From: Punica granatum
Taxonomy: Eukaryota; Streptophyta; Magnoliopsida; Myrtales; Lythraceae
Reading direction: 5' to 3'
NCBI RefSeq assembly: GCF_007655135.1
Contig: NC_045131.1
Coordinates: 7,564,001-7,628,000 of the forward strand
DNA length: 64,000 bases
Each line of letters starts with the position of its first letter. Position 1 is the stretch's first letter. The notes beneath the pieces were generated by a model that saw only the letters and a program-made list of their open reading frames with translations, searched no databases and was not told where the DNA came from. Position numbers and translations under genes: made by a program. Positions 36,001 to 48,899 of this stretch are shown here, piece after piece.

Positions 36001-37343
36001 AATTCCCGGCCCAAATAAAAGCCCACAATCTGGCCGTGGCCTTTTTTCGCCTTTTAACTCCTGCTTCTGTTTTCAGTCACAATGGAGGTCTATATAGACC
36101 TCATTATAATGAAATTGAAATCTTAACATCTAAAGAGATACCAGTAGTCTCATCATCACGAGAATGAAACAAGCAACATCTTGATTGATAAGCGATAGTA
36201 TGTACCGCTGCGCTACACTCTCTTTCTCTTAGCCCCTTCTTTTTAAATTGACAGTGATCATTTAAGATTACAAGATAGACTCGTTTAATTTTCCTCTTAA
36301 AAGATAAATAATATATTCGTGTTTTTTGAGAGATTTTCTTGTTTTAGTTTTTGAATAAATTTCGGATTGCAATTCCCAATTTTAATCCTCGTTATTTTTC
36401 TTATGAACCCTTCTCATTTTCTTTATGCTCATTATCTCCGAAAAAAAAAGTCCTTATTTTCATAATTTTCCAAGAAAAGTGCATCGAAAAAACATAGAAA
36501 AATTTTCCCCAATTTTAGAGAAGAGCCCTATTCGAACTCTAGAGGCACTAGATGCTCACGATAAAAATACAACACATTGGATCATGCCCGAGAATAGCAA
36601 ATTTGAGTCCTTCAAGCTGCCGAATGCATATCGAAATCGTCTTCCCTAGAGTAAGAACAAGATATGGAATTCTCAAGCCTCTCTTTTTTTCTTCTTCTTT
36701 TTTTTTTTTGTTAGTTTTGAAAAGAATAATAGGACTCTAATTTTTTAAAGAAATAACTAAGAAATTTTATTTTCCTATTTTTATTTCATTTATTCTCGTT
36801 TATTTAATTTTGCCACGCCATTTGAACGCGACTTTTTATGTAGCCTTATTTATAGAAAGACCCTTTTGCCAAAATGGAAAGAAATGGTCACAGTCAGAGG
36901 CAGAAGGTTCCTGGAAGCAGCCCTTCTCTGTGTTTGACATTTGACTTTTGGTAATGTTTTTTTATTAGCAAACTCCTCTTTAATCATCCATTTTATTTTT
37001 TTCGATTACAAATAAGGTGAGAATGAGACAATGGAAATTAAATAGCATGGCATGAGAGTCCTATCGGTGAGAATTAAATTTTAATAAAAGTTTTGCCAAT
37101 TTGATCGGTTCATCAACTCTTCGATGGAGAATGACTGATGAATTCTTGTTGCGTTTATCTTTTCGATTGCAACATGTAATCTGAAAAGCGAATGCTAGAT
37201 CATAGTATGGGCAGAATGAGCTGTAACAGAGATGCTTTTGCATTTTGCATTGAATGTAATTTGTGAATGTGGGCAAAAAAGAGCAGAAAAAAATTACAAA
37301 GAATGTGAATGTCATTTACAAATTCAATGAATCAATGTTGATT
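33016..37343. other. Spacer between OVATE and U-box genes
   Basis: The first 200 bp are likely the OVATE gene 5' UTR and promoter (CT-rich on the coding strand). The remainder has no supported gene. At 35002-35560 GC rises and overlapping frames of 60-120 codons occur on both strands, with no recognised domain or exon chain. This could be an old gene fragment, but I cannot support a call. Confidence 0.45.
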
Positions 37344-39410
37344 TTAACTCGGCAGCATTATTCTCGTCGAAGAGCTCACATTCGACATCAGGGTCGTGGT
37401 CGTGTACGGTTCCGATACGTCCACAGAATCCAATCCTGCAGCCCATCTCCGAAGTATCCTGAGGAGGGAGGCTGCCTTCCGTTTAGCCCTGGCAGTTCCT
37501 GTGCCCATTAGCTCCCAGATTAACCTCTCTATCCCCGGCACTGTCGCCAGCTCTGCCGCTGCCTCTGACCCGCCTTTCCGGCATATCATCACGAGGGTGG
37601 AGGCAGCGCTCTCCCTGGTCCGGTCTGACCCTTCCCTGAGCAGCGCTCCCAGTTTTCTGACAGCAGGGTAGGCGGCTGCTGCTGCCATTATGCCGCCCCT
37701 CCTAACTACCGCCTCGAGCACTGTCACCGCCTCCTCCTGCAGGGAATTGAGCAGCTGGCACACCATCTCCACCACGCCTCCCTCGATCAGCTTCCCGACT
37801 GTCTCCCTGTCACTTGCCAGATTGAGAATCGCCGCTAGGGCGTCCCTCTTTGTGTTGTTGGGACCGTCTCTCGCTAGGTCCGTCAACCCCTTAATGACGC
37901 GTATCTTCCTTCCAAGTCGCTTCACGTAGGAGTGCGCGCCGGAGAGGCTGAATATCGTGGCTGCAGCGTTCCCCTTAGCCTCCCATGTCGCCCCTGACCG
38001 TAATACCTCGATGACCCCATTGAGGACGCCTTCGGTATCCATGATCCTTGCCTTGTTCGCCTCGAGGATGGACAGGTTGAGGATCGTTGTCACAGCATTG
38101 ACCTGTAAGCTCGGGTTTGCCAAGCCAACATCAGAACCTAAATACCTCACTAGCAACGGGAGTGCCCCGGCCTCAGCGATACAAGTTCGACTATCAGAGT
38201 CCGTCTTCGCCAGCACTCTGAGCTCATAAATAGCGCCATTTGCAGCCTCCGTTGATGTGGACCCGGCCAACTTGTTTATTAAGTATGAAGCAGTCATCTT
38301 TGTGGCCTCCAGCGCGGCCTTATTCGTGACCATGCTATGGGACCTACTGCCTTCACCCGGTGGTGTTGTCTCGAACGGAATTCGCTTTTCCTTGCACCAC
38401 ATGGCGATGAGGTTCTTCAATGCACGGTTCGGGATAAGGTCCTTATGGGCCAGTGCCTGCCCCGTCTTGGGGCATGTATTGTGGCCCGACTGAATCCATA
38501 ATGATATAGAATCCCTATCATATGTCTGCCCCGTCGCTACGACCACGGGGTCCTGCATAAGGTCGAGCGTGATGGGGCATCTGAAGTCCACGGGGACCGC
38601 CAAACCGGAGGCTGATTTCCGCCTCCGGAACTCGCTACTCGGGGTAGACCCACCATACAAGACGCACTTCGCGTACCTTACGAGGCCGATCAATGCGACA
38701 ACCTCGGACTTTGACCTCTCATCGACTTGATTCTGCACCTCCTCCTCCAGGCTCTCCATCTCCTCCCTGCAGCTCGAAGAGTCCCGCAGTCCTAGACGCT
38801 CGAAGACCTCTGCGAGCTTCCATTGATCGGGGATAATCTCGGCCTTAATCCTATCGAGGATGGCCACCACATCGAGCCTCAGCTTCTTGTCGGACGAGTC
38901 CACGAGCGGCCCCACCGGGGACTTAGAGGAGCACTGCCTCCTAATCAGCCCAACGAGCTCTACGATGTCCTCCCCGAGGCCGAGCTCGGCCAAGGGGAAC
39001 ACGTCGAGCACGGTCGAGAGCTCGGAGGTGAGCTCGCGGAAGTCGTGGGAGGCGGTCTCGGCCTGCATAAGGAGCCACATCTTGCTGCCATTGGAGCAGT
39101 CCTCGATCGAGGTCTTGATCCTCTGCAACAGTATGTACATCTCCTCGAAGCAGAGCACCGCCGAGGCGGAGAAGGCGCGGTGGCCGCTCCGCAGCAGCTC
39201 CTCGAATAGGACGGCGAGGAGCCGGACCTTGCGGATCATGGAGAGGGAGCTCCAGCGCAGGAAGTACTTGAAAGGCTTGATGTTGGAGATTTCTTGGGAG
39301 AGGAGGAGGAGGGACTGGACGAGCTCGGTGTCGGAGAACTTGGGGGAGATGAAGGCCCCGGCGGAGGGCCGGCGCTTCCGAGGCGGGAAGGCATGTGGAG
39401 TCACCGCCAT
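37344..39410 (-). CDS. PUB16: U-box/ARM-repeat E3 ubiquitin ligase, PUB16-type
   Basis: Intronless, 688 aa from the Met at 39410; the frame has another Met four codons earlier at 39422. The N-terminal conserved part begins MAVTPHAFPPRKRRPSAGAF and covers the U-box N-terminal domain (to about residue 255). The U-box follows (about 272-341: DFRCPITLDLMQDPVVVATG, YDRDSISLWI, NRALKNLIAMWC), which recruits the E2 enzyme. Armadillo repeats (about 385-660) bind substrates. Such ligases ubiquitinate signalling proteins in plant immunity and development. The order is that of class II plant PUBs. The N-terminus suggests PUB16 rather than PUB17, but I make that sub-assignment from memory of the family, so treat the symbol as tentative. 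Codons are GC-rich, unlike the AT-rich surroundings. Confidence 0.93.
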   Translation of the reverse strand: MAVTPHAFPPRKRRPSAGAFISPKFSDTELVQSLLLLSQEISNIKPFKYFLRWSSLSMIRKVRLLAVLFEELLRSGHRAFSASAVLCFEEMYILLQRIKTSIEDCSNGSKMWLLMQAETASHDFRELTSELSTVLDVFPLAELGLGEDIVELVGLIRRQCSSKSPVGPLVDSSDKKLRLDVVAILDRIKAEIIPDQWKLAEVFERLGLRDSSSCREEMESLEEEVQNQVDERSKSEVVALIGLVRYAKCVLYGGSTPSSEFRRRKSASGLAVPVDFRCPITLDLMQDPVVVATGQTYDRDSISLWIQSGHNTCPKTGQALAHKDLIPNRALKNLIAMWCKEKRIPFETTPPGEGSRSHSMVTNKAALEATKMTASYLINKLAGSTSTEAANGAIYELRVLAKTDSDSRTCIAEAGALPLLVRYLGSDVGLANPSLQVNAVTTILNLSILEANKARIMDTEGVLNGVIEVLRSGATWEAKGNAAATIFSLSGAHSYVKRLGRKIRVIKGLTDLARDGPNNTKRDALAAILNLASDRETVGKLIEGGVVEMVCQLLNSLQEEAVTVLEAVVRRGGIMAAAAAYPAVRKLGALLREGSDRTRESAASTLVMICRKGGSEAAAELATVPGIERLIWELMGTGTARAKRKAASLLRILRRWAAGLDSVDVSEPYTTTTLMSNVSSSTRIMLPS

Positions 39411-40632
39411 GAAACGGAACACGCAAGCAAATCAAGATTCCAACCCGAATAACAAGCAGAAATGATTGAATTGGTGGAGAAGGAGAAGGAGAAGGAGAAG
39501 AAGAAGATGATGATGAAGAAGAAATTCAGGAAACGGGTTGGTGTGGTTTCATGGAAGAGTGAAGATGAAGGGACATATCATTACGAGGAGGAGGAGGAAG
39601 TTCAATGGGAATGGAATTGATTGATTATATTACAAGATAAGAAATTTGGTCTGGCATTTCTTTATTTGTCGGATCTTTATTCGGTGTTTTATTTAATTAA
39701 AATACACATTTTCGGTGTTGGGATGATGAGAGGAAGACGGAGCTGAATGATATGAAATCATTGAATTTCGGCTCTCCGTGTTGCGATTTTTTGACGTGTT
39801 TTTTGACCTTTTTTTTTTTGGTCAAATAGGAGATGTACTTGGACAATTATTGAAACTAATCCAGCCTAGTCGTAATCACAAGGTAATTATAGTGAAATTC
39901 AAACTCTACAAATGTAATTTTCTTTGCTAATTGCATTATATCTCATGATTTGATTTGTTTATTTATCAGAATGATTGTCGATCATCAATATAAATTGATT
40001 CAAACAGTTTGATATCTATTCTTATTAAGTAAAATTTCATATTAGAATATTACAAATGAAAAAAATACATGATTTGAAGAGTTTTATCTTTTCATGGGTC
40101 AACCTTGCTCGAATCGGTTTAGTCCGGATGAACTTTCAGATGAATGATTGAAAAAAAAAAAATTGCAGGGTTCATTGCCGTCTCCCGGGGGAAAAACAAG
40201 GCAGGAAGAAACAGCCAATAAGGTTAAACCATGGCGGACTATAAAATGCTACCTATATATATACATATATTTATTTATTTATTTTTCCTTTTTGGTAATT
40301 CTATTTCAACAAATGGCATGGGAAGTACACGGAAGGTGTGGAACCCACGACGTGTGGTACGAGCTCCGAACTGTTTAAGTCCTATGCTGCGCAATCATGT
40401 CTATCCAAAGGTCTGGTAAACGGATAAGAAAAAAAAAACTCGAGACCATGACATGTCACATAGGTAAACCATACCACGAGTCGGCATTCGAGCGAGATAA
40501 TATAATCCTGACCGTGTAAGTGGCCTCGATGGTCTTTCGGCACGTGTAAACCGGTAAGATTACGTGCATTATCGAGATTGGATTCTGAGTAAGGAGAACA
40601 CCTGAGGGATGTCAACGACTACAAGTCGTTCT
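39411..40632. other. U-box gene promoter side and spacer
   Basis: A (GGAGAA)n-like microsatellite lies at about 39476-39515, probably in the 5' UTR of the U-box gene (CT-rich on its strand). No gene is seen from there to 40632. Confidence 0.5.

Positions 40633-40659
<27 letters not shown>
40633..40659. repeat. Poly-G run of 27
   Basis: Second long uninterrupted G homopolymer in the window (see 5243-5279). It sits in non-coding DNA. Confidence 0.9.
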
Positions 40660-40663
<4 letters not shown>

Positions 40664-42720
40664 AGTTCGGGATGCTGGGTCGCAGTTAACGGCGGCCGGC
40701 TGCTGGATTGAGTTGGATTGGAACCTTCTCGTTGAAAAATATGATTGTTAATTATTTTTTGTATGATTTTTTTAAATGGAACAAATGCATTTTTTAATAA
40801 TTAGTCTATTTAAATATTTATTGTAAGGGTGGAATAGTTGAACCATCAATGTATGAACTGGTATGCACTTCAGCACATGGGGCAGGGCCTAGATAATACA
40901 CAAATGGATGGAACAGTTGGTGAGGTTGGTGACGACTCGTTCTTATCATCAGTCGGAAATTAAACCCCATTCTATTCATTTTTACTTATATTCTGCGAGG
41001 CTTTGCCCTTTTCTGCTCTCGCAATTATTTAATGGTCTTAATTCAATCTGTGGGACAAGTTATATGGTACGATAATGAGTAGAGTCTATTTATATGGAAA
41101 TTCATAATCTTTTTGTTCTTTTTGGGGTACGGTGAAATTGATATAAAATCTTAAAAGAAACATAATCTTTTTTTATTACTTTTAAGCTGTAATTAATTTT
41201 ATTTAATTCAGTTTTATGTATAAAGATTGCATGGCAATGACTATCCTGTACATAATCCAGCTGGAATCGATTGGATATTCCAAACTCCTTTAAGATGGAT
41301 ATAGTATTGAGAATTCAGAATGCCCCTCAAAAAGGCAAGAAAAATTTAATGATTTTATAAAATAATGAATACTAATTTATCGATGGAGTTTTTGGGATGG
41401 ATATGAGTACAATCTCATATAAGCACAAAGAGCATTTTATGAGATTTCAAGGTTATATATCCGAGTAGACTGACACACCGTCTCAGGTCCAGTCTATTGC
41501 CGAGAGCATCCAAAGTGCACCTCATGTTTAGCCAGAGTGTAGAACATTTTAATGAGAGACTAAATATCAAAATTTATCGGCTCGAAACTTTTAATATGAA
41601 TATGATTCAATTATTTATAGCCCAATAAAAACTTGACTCGTCTATAGTACATGATGTAAAGTAGAATTGGTACATTAATTATGTACTAAATGTAATAAAA
41701 TAAAATAATTAAGTTTATGTTCAGTAGAAATTTAATCAATTTAAATTTTATCATCTATGAAATGATTTGTAATAAATAAAATCTTGAAATTTTTATTCAA
41801 TGAATATAAAAAAGTTCTTACTATAGATCTGACATTCTAAAATATTTTAAAGAGACGAATATAGTTTTTGCTCTTATTAATAGTACATCAATTTAAATAT
41901 TATATATAGTTTTTATATCAAAAATGAAATGATGAAGAAATTCATATCAGTTACAATATATTTAATCTTTCCTTTGGCTTCATTATAGAAAATTTAAAAT
42001 TTTAATAATTTTAGTAGGAAATTTACATATGAAAGATTATTTGAATATCGATAGTAAGTTTCATTATAATTTCATGTAGGTATATATGAACTTATTAAAA
42101 TTACATATCTATACATATCATTAAAATGTAAACGTTAATAGAGGTTAATTTCATAATAGTTTATTATGATATTTATTTTTTAAAAGATAAATTAAATAAT
42201 TTATATGATAATCGGTTCAGTTATGCCGATATGCCTGACTTTCAATTGACTTTGACTTGGTAAAAGAGTTCAAAGTAATATTTTCATATTGTTTTTTCAT
42301 ACATGAATTTTATAACTTTAAATTATGCATGCAATTCTAAATTTTTTATTAAAATAACTAAAATACGAATTTATCAAGAAGCAATGCTTCGATTATAATA
42401 TTTTTATTTTAATGTTAATTTGAATAAATTGAGTATATCACAACCCCCACATAGCACAGGGTAGTAAGCTAGTAGTACTAATCAAACTATTGCTCGATAA
42501 ATAAAGAAATAAGAATATGTACTTACTCATCATCTATAACTCTGTGAAATTATAAATTTACTCATGGACACAATTAATGTCATTCAAACAATTTACTCAC
42601 TTGAATTGTTGTACGGTCAGTTAATCACCCAAAGCTTTCTTTGGCCTCTACGTTAACGTTCGTACGCTTTTGGACCACCCCTCAAAGAAGGGCCTGTTTG
42701 AAGAAGACAGATCCCTTAAC
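40660..42720. other. AT-rich spacer
   Basis: About 2 kb, strongly AT-rich, with no open frame worth reporting. A possible decayed Helitron 3' end lies near 42446-42470 (see findings). Confidence 0.5.
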
Positions 42721-42724
42721 CATC

Positions 42725-42874
42725 GATTTATTTGTTATTGGTGAACATTAGAGATGTTGACCTTGACCAAAAAGTTATAGATTCAATTCTCACTTATACG
42801 ATTTTTCGTGTCCCTATATTTCGTCTCTCATATTATGCACCCATCATATGTATCCTTTGTATTAAAAAAAAAAG
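42725..42874 (+). mobile_element. Decayed tRNA-derived SINE fragment
   Basis: Contains an A-box-like tggtgaacattagag and a B-box-like atagattcaattctcac about 30 bp later, ending in an A-run (attaaaaaaaaaag). The B box is close to the consensus ggttcgaatctcac with C/G to T/A changes, as in old methylated repeats. No target duplication could be defined. Confidence 0.5.
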
Positions 42875-45200
42875 CGTAAAAAGAAGATGGGAGTTTCCTT
42901 GAAACACCTATGAAAGAACAGGCAGTAGTTGAGCAGAACAAGATGAAAACAACTCCCTAGGAGGGAAAAAAGAAAAATGGAAACAATTCCTAGTTTTGGA
43001 CAAAATTGCTGGCGGCTTCGAAATGTCTTCGACTTGTTCCCTCTCAACACATATTTACTTCTCGTTACTACCAAAAACAATGTTGTCTTCATCTTCCAAC
43101 CAAAGAAATAGCACTAGAATAATATACAAATCTACATATTATAATATATAATATATATAGAGTACATATAATACACTCATTTTTATTTTACAATGAAATG
43201 GATAAAGAAAATTTCACACAGAAAAAAAAACTCAAATAATAAGATATTTCTAGTCTCGAGTTTGAATTTTTAGTTGAAGGCTGCTGAAAGTAATCCATTA
43301 TTATATATAAAAGCCGAAATGCGTGATATAAATGCATTATATTTGAGCTCGATTAACAAATGCTTATTTTCACAATGATTGTCCTTATAGTTTCATTAAA
43401 CGAATTTTGTCACATTTTTCATTTTTTGTTTGCTCAATAAAATGTCCATTGATGACAAAAACTGGTACAAGGAAAAATGTTTAAGAAGGTACATTATAAA
43501 GACAGAAAAAATATAGTAAATTCACCGAGATCACTGCAAATGAAAAATACACATCGAATAGACCATATAATTGTAGAAATCACAACAGTTATTGTAATCG
43601 ATTATAAATCTCTTGGGACTACATTCTAGATAGACCCCAGTAAAAATCAGAAAATAGAGCATACTGCAACTCATATATAAATTGCTACTACCATGGAAAC
43701 AAGAAAGCAGAGCCAATAGGAGTCTTTAACCAGTATCTAAAGCAGGAACCCTTCACAAATCTCACTTCTAAACCAATTCAATCAACCAATTCTTAAACTG
43801 CTCAATCCCTAGACATTCAAATCAATCCAACTAGGTTCCTATAATCGATTCAAACTAGCGGAAGTCTAACTAATTAATACCAGTTAGACTGTCAAATGAA
43901 AGTACCAAACTTCCTTGGTCGATTCAAACCAATGAATGAAGTCAGGGAGTCAAAACATCTCACGTTTTTTAGTTGATCAAGTTCAATGAATAGTTTTCAA
44001 TTAATCCATATAATTGGTACATATTATATAATTATTATAATTAAGACTATTTTAAAAAATAAAAGATTTACTCAATAATTGTAAAAAAAAAATATTGAGA
44101 TATGAAACTATTTTATTTTTTATAATTCAATTGTCTAACTACTAAAAATCCTATATATGTGCTATCATTCACGAGTTAAGTACAAATTTCTCGACTTCCC
44201 TTTTCCCCTAAAAAATATTTTATCTTCTGAGCCCCAATCCGACCTGTTCCTTTTATGTCAATGTAACACTCTCGATTCATGTCCATTCACGTAATTATTT
44301 ATTTGTATATGTGTATATGTTAAATATTTATCTATATAAATACTATCATTGTTATATGTTTTATTAGATGGAATGTGTTTATTATCTTGAAGTTAAATTA
44401 TATTTGATTAAGTAGACTCTCCTTTATTTTGTATAGGTTAAATCTAATCATCTTTTGTTATCTATATATCTATAATATATATATTTAAGTATTATATATT
44501 TTAAATAGATACTTCTTTAAAATTAAATATCTCCATTCTCTTTATAAGGTAAAAAAATATTATCTTGGCACTTTCAATCTTATTGATATTATTATAATTT
44601 TTTAAAATACAACTTGACTTATATTTGTACAAAATTTCTTCAATACAGCGTAGTGATTTTAGCCCGTACGGTACTACTATCTATTTTTCCCATTATTCGT
44701 GATTGATAGTATCTCTAGAAAATTAGTCCTGATCTACAACTATTAGAGTTACGTCAATAAACCGATCGAAGTGGAGAATATTTAATTAACCATCCTACTT
44801 TCTTGACGAAGTAAAGAAAATAAGGAAAACTTTCATTTATATCGAACTATGAGTAATAATACTATGTGCGTCTTATCCCCTGTTTCTCTACAATTTTGTT
44901 ATGGCAAAGGGATTAATTAATCACAACTTGATTGAGAATAGCATAATTCCCAACAAGATAATGAGCGCATGCCTTATCACTACATGATCTCTAATCCCTC
45001 TTAATGATTTTTAATTAGTTAGTCTATTTTGTGAGTAAGGTTAATTTAGTTTTTTAATTAGTTAGTTAGTAAATTGGACAACTGATGGTGGTTCTGAGTT
45101 TTGGCTTTGGTCATGCATGGGCCGTTTAGCCAACCACCTCCATTATTGAAAGACCCGCCAACAACATTAATGATAAACATATAAACAAAAGAAAGTATTA
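42875..45200. other. AT-rich spacer
   Basis: No gene supported. The short minus-strand frames at 42862-43092 and 43531-43716 lack recognisable domains. Confidence 0.5.
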
Positions 45201-45211
45201 CAAAAGGAATC

Positions 45212-45226
45212 GAGCTAATGACAAAA

Positions 45227-45265
<39 letters not shown>

Positions 45266-45585
45266 TTTCACATTATAACAATTTTAGCATGAACATTTTT
45301 TTTAAACTTTAAAATGTACAAATTTTCGATTTTGAGGGTTCTCCCCATTCCAACGAGTGGGGGCCTCGATTCCTGCTACCACCCCCGATTGGGGTCACCA
45401 GCGCTCTCCCCCGATTGGGGTCGTCGGCGCCCTCTGTGGCATCGATTCTGTCCAAATTAACGGAAAATTTGACGCCGTGCTAAAATTGTTATCAAATTGA
45501 AAGTTTGTATATTTTTAGATTAAGGCAAAAAGTTTTTATTAGAATTGTTAAAATGTAAAAGTTTGTGTTTTCTTTTAATTAACCC
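45212..45585. mobile_element. Mutator-like foldback element, third copy type
   Basis: 374 bp with imperfect inverted arms (left aaacttttcacattataaca; right reverse complement aaacttttacattttaacaa). It is flanked by aaaggaatc/aaaggaata (45203-45211, 45586-45594), 8 of 9 matching. The GC-rich centre (gattggggtcaccagcgctc, ggtcgtcggcgccctc) echoes the element at 23119-23972. An (AT)n expansion lies in the left arm (about 45235-45261). Confidence 0.75.
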
Positions 45586-48500
45586 AAAGGAATAATATAC
45601 GTAGTTGTTAGTACGCGTACATCTACATTATCTATAAAAATATTTGATCTCTGTGTTGTTCCTTCCTTGTACACTTCACCTACACAACAAGCAAAAGCTC
45701 TTGATATATACATATATCCTAGTCCTTGTTTATGAGTTATATATATACACAGGACCCACTGACATTGTTTTTAGAATACATTTGTTGCTCTAGGGATTCC
45801 TACCCGAACCCAAGTAGGGTTCGAGATGATGTTTAGAACGATGAATCGGGAAGATGTCTCTCCACTAATATTATTCTTACCCAAAGAATAATATTAGTAG
45901 AGCGTGTAACACATTTCAGAATCACAATTCAGATACATAATGGATGACCTCTAAGATATATATATATATATATGTATGTATGTATGTATATATCCTAAAA
46001 TGTGAGTCATGCAGGCATATTATAATGTCCTAGTGGAGACTTTGAAAAATGATGTGGCCGGGCCCAAAGTCCAATAGGGCAAAAAGCAAATTCAAGATGA
46101 GCCTCAGTTGACTCCCATCGCATATCTCGTATGTGTTCTTATTCCACTTAAATTAGCCATCCATGCTCCCCACGACTATTTGTGTCCCATTCCCAAAGTT
46201 GGCCCTTCTTGACCCAAACCAATAAAGCATTACTTTCCAATAATGGAACCGGGATAGCTTTTACGTGCTCAGCGAAGCAGCGGGGGCTCGCAACATCCGA
46301 TGATTCGAATCGAGAATCGTCCCTATTCCCAAGTCTTGTGTATGCGTGCCCCGAATCGAATGGTTGCTACTTTTCTTCATTCATAGGAAAGGAATAACTT
46401 GCATCCTGCAGAAGGGAAGGCCATAGGATGGAGTGGATAGATGTCCAGCTCGGAATCAAATCTTGATCGAGCCCAAACTGAAAATTCTTAATGGACCTAA
46501 TATATGGAGGCCGGGCCTTAGCCTGAGCCCAAGGTTAAGCCCAAGTCGCCCAGAGTTTCCATCGGCCTCGGTCACGAGTCGGGTTCGCATGACACTTTTT
46601 TTTTTTTTTTCCATTTTTGGCGGTCCGATGGTGTCCGATGCAGCTTACGCGCACCACGGCTATCCACCTCGCCAGGTGAATCAAGGACGAACAGCCGGCC
46701 ATGCGCAGTTTATAAGGGACTAGCTCGCACAGAGATAATATTTCTGGGTTAAGTCCAAAGGGGAATTTCTACATTTATTTTTTTACACAATAGAAAATTA
46801 AGGTTGTTTGTAAATCACATTCATGGAAAAACCAAGAAAACGAGATTATAAATTATTTAAAATTTTTATTATGTAAAAAAAAAATGAATTGTTGCATTGA
46901 TTTCAAGTGCGAGGAAGTTGGTCAATAAAGGTATTTTGGGTGGATTATGATCTATGCTTCACATTTTCCCTTTTTACTTTGGAGAACTTTCTTTTTGGGG
47001 AAAAAAGTGAAATTATTTTCCTTAAGAGAAATGGTTAGTGTCCTACGTGCAATTTATTTATTAGATGAGTACTACTTTAAAGTGTTTTTCTAATATATAT
47101 TTTGGCCACTTTCTAAGTGTCTGTTTAGGTATTAAAACTAAATTCAACTTTCCTATCTACCTAAAAAAAAATTCAACTTTCCTTTTATGGGAATAAGTCT
47201 ATTTTTCTAGGTTTTTGGATAATAAAGGATAAATTGGAGGTTTCTACTCGCCCAAGGACTAAGTAAGCAAGCCAATTGTAGCCAGCGAACGAGTCTCCTG
47301 CATTGGGTGCATCTCATGATCAAGAAAAACGACCTGTTACATGATGCATGTTTGATATAGGACTTTGTTGCACTGGTTTTCGGGGCAAACACTAGCACCG
47401 GTTGTGTACCGATGCCAGATGATAATCTCAACTCCGACGTAATAACCTAGTTTTGCTTTGTCCCACACGCGATGGTCCTTGTTACTATGATATCGGCAAC
47501 TATGATTCGTGGTGGGGCAGTAACCTTAGCTTATCGAGAATATCATTTCATCAAATCGATCGTAAGTACTCTCGATTGTCTTCCATTGTTCGGGGAGATA
47601 ATTTTCCGAAACATAACTCGGAAAACGTAAAACCCGTTTTCCAGGAAAATGCTTCAAAACTGAGTGGATGAAGCCCTTAATTTGCTCGAGAGACAAACTG
47701 TTATTTGCATGCTTTTCGGCTTTTCTGGCGCTTACAAACATGAGACACAATATTCACGCTTATAAGTTATATACCTCTTTATCTGCTGCTCCACTTTAGG
47801 GGACTTGAAGTCAATGATTCAAGGGATTTATCATGCAAAAAGAAAAATGAGAAATATTAACAATTAAAAAAAGGAAAATAATAGAAAGCAAAAGAAAAGA
47901 GAAAATATGTAAAGGGATCGAAGAAGAGAAATAAAAAGGATAATAAATTCAAATATGAGATCTCTTTATGCGAATCCTATGGTATACTATGTCAGGAATG
48001 GCAATCCAAGGTTAATTGAATATGCCAATGATCATTTAGCAAAAAAGAATATGCCAATGATCATCAAAGGGCATGGAATTTGTTAATTGTTACGTAATTA
48101 TTTAATTAGCCACATGTCCTCCACGCACACTATAGGAATGGGTATCTTGTTACATGCATTGCCTTAATGCTTTAACAAAGAATAAAGTATCCCTTTGAGT
48201 ATAGGCCATATATAATATATATAAAGAATAATTTGCCAAGTAAGGACACCTCCAAACCAATTTTTGTTCTCATCTGCAAAATCCTTTTCCCTAACCTAAA
48301 TTCAGCAATTAACTTTAATTTTGAAATTATTTTACCATTTTAAGTAACACATTACTGTTTGCAACTTCACTTATTATCAATAACTTATCTAAACTTTGGT
48401 TACTCAATTTTTTCAATGATGAAGACGCTTACTACCTAATTAAATGTGATTAGTAGATCTTCCAAACCGTTTTTCCTTAATCCGCTTGTCCTATCAGATT

Positions 48501-48800
48501 ATCATCACGTCACATCATCCTATTACTACCTGGTCGTCGCACCATGTATTACACACGAAAAACCAGAGTAGATCGGAAATAATATAAAGATATATCCTTA
48601 CATGGTACGCTGACTAGAATATTGAAGTCTACTGACTCAGCATGATGAAGCTCTTCCGTTCATATTCATCTATGATATTTACCGATATCATCTGTGACTT
48701 TTCAAGTGCAGATAAGTCATGTTCATAATTACTGATATGAAGAAATCCATGTTTAGGTGTTAAACCACGTTCGACGGCTCTTTGATTAGTTGGGTTAATT
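45586..48800. other. Spacer without a supported gene
   Basis: AT-rich, with an (AT)n(GTAT)n microsatellite at about 45957-45992 and a long hairpin at 45862-45900. Frames around 46182-46723 and 47207-47750 are short, overlap on both strands and carry no domain. Confidence 0.5.
45862..45900. repeat. Long perfect-stem hairpin
   Basis: 17-nt arms (45862-45878 and 45884-45900), 16 of 17 pairs, 5-nt loop accca. The stem core is ctaatattattctt. Function unknown. Confidence 0.85.
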
Positions 48801-48870
48801 AGCCTGGCCGGTTCACGAACCGGTCTGGTGGTAGTTGACTCCGGTCCGAGACCCGGTTCAGTGAGTCCCC

Positions 48871-48878
48871 ATATAAAG
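48871..48878 (+). promoter_or_regulatory. Likely TATA box of the NST1-like gene
   Basis: atataaag about 30 bp ahead of a CT-rich leader (cttctattttcttccttttc), a common plant start-site context. The first coding ATG is at 49416. Confidence 0.5.
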
Positions 48879-48899
48879 CTGAGATTACCCGCTGCTTCT

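Noticed and set aside
38823..39465. Plus-strand frames of 128 and 201 codons and a minus 164-codon frame
   Set aside because: Shadows of the U-box gene.
45869..45876. Geminivirus-like taatatta motif
   Set aside because: The motif is in the stem rather than the loop of the hairpin and has no Rep-like coding nearby.
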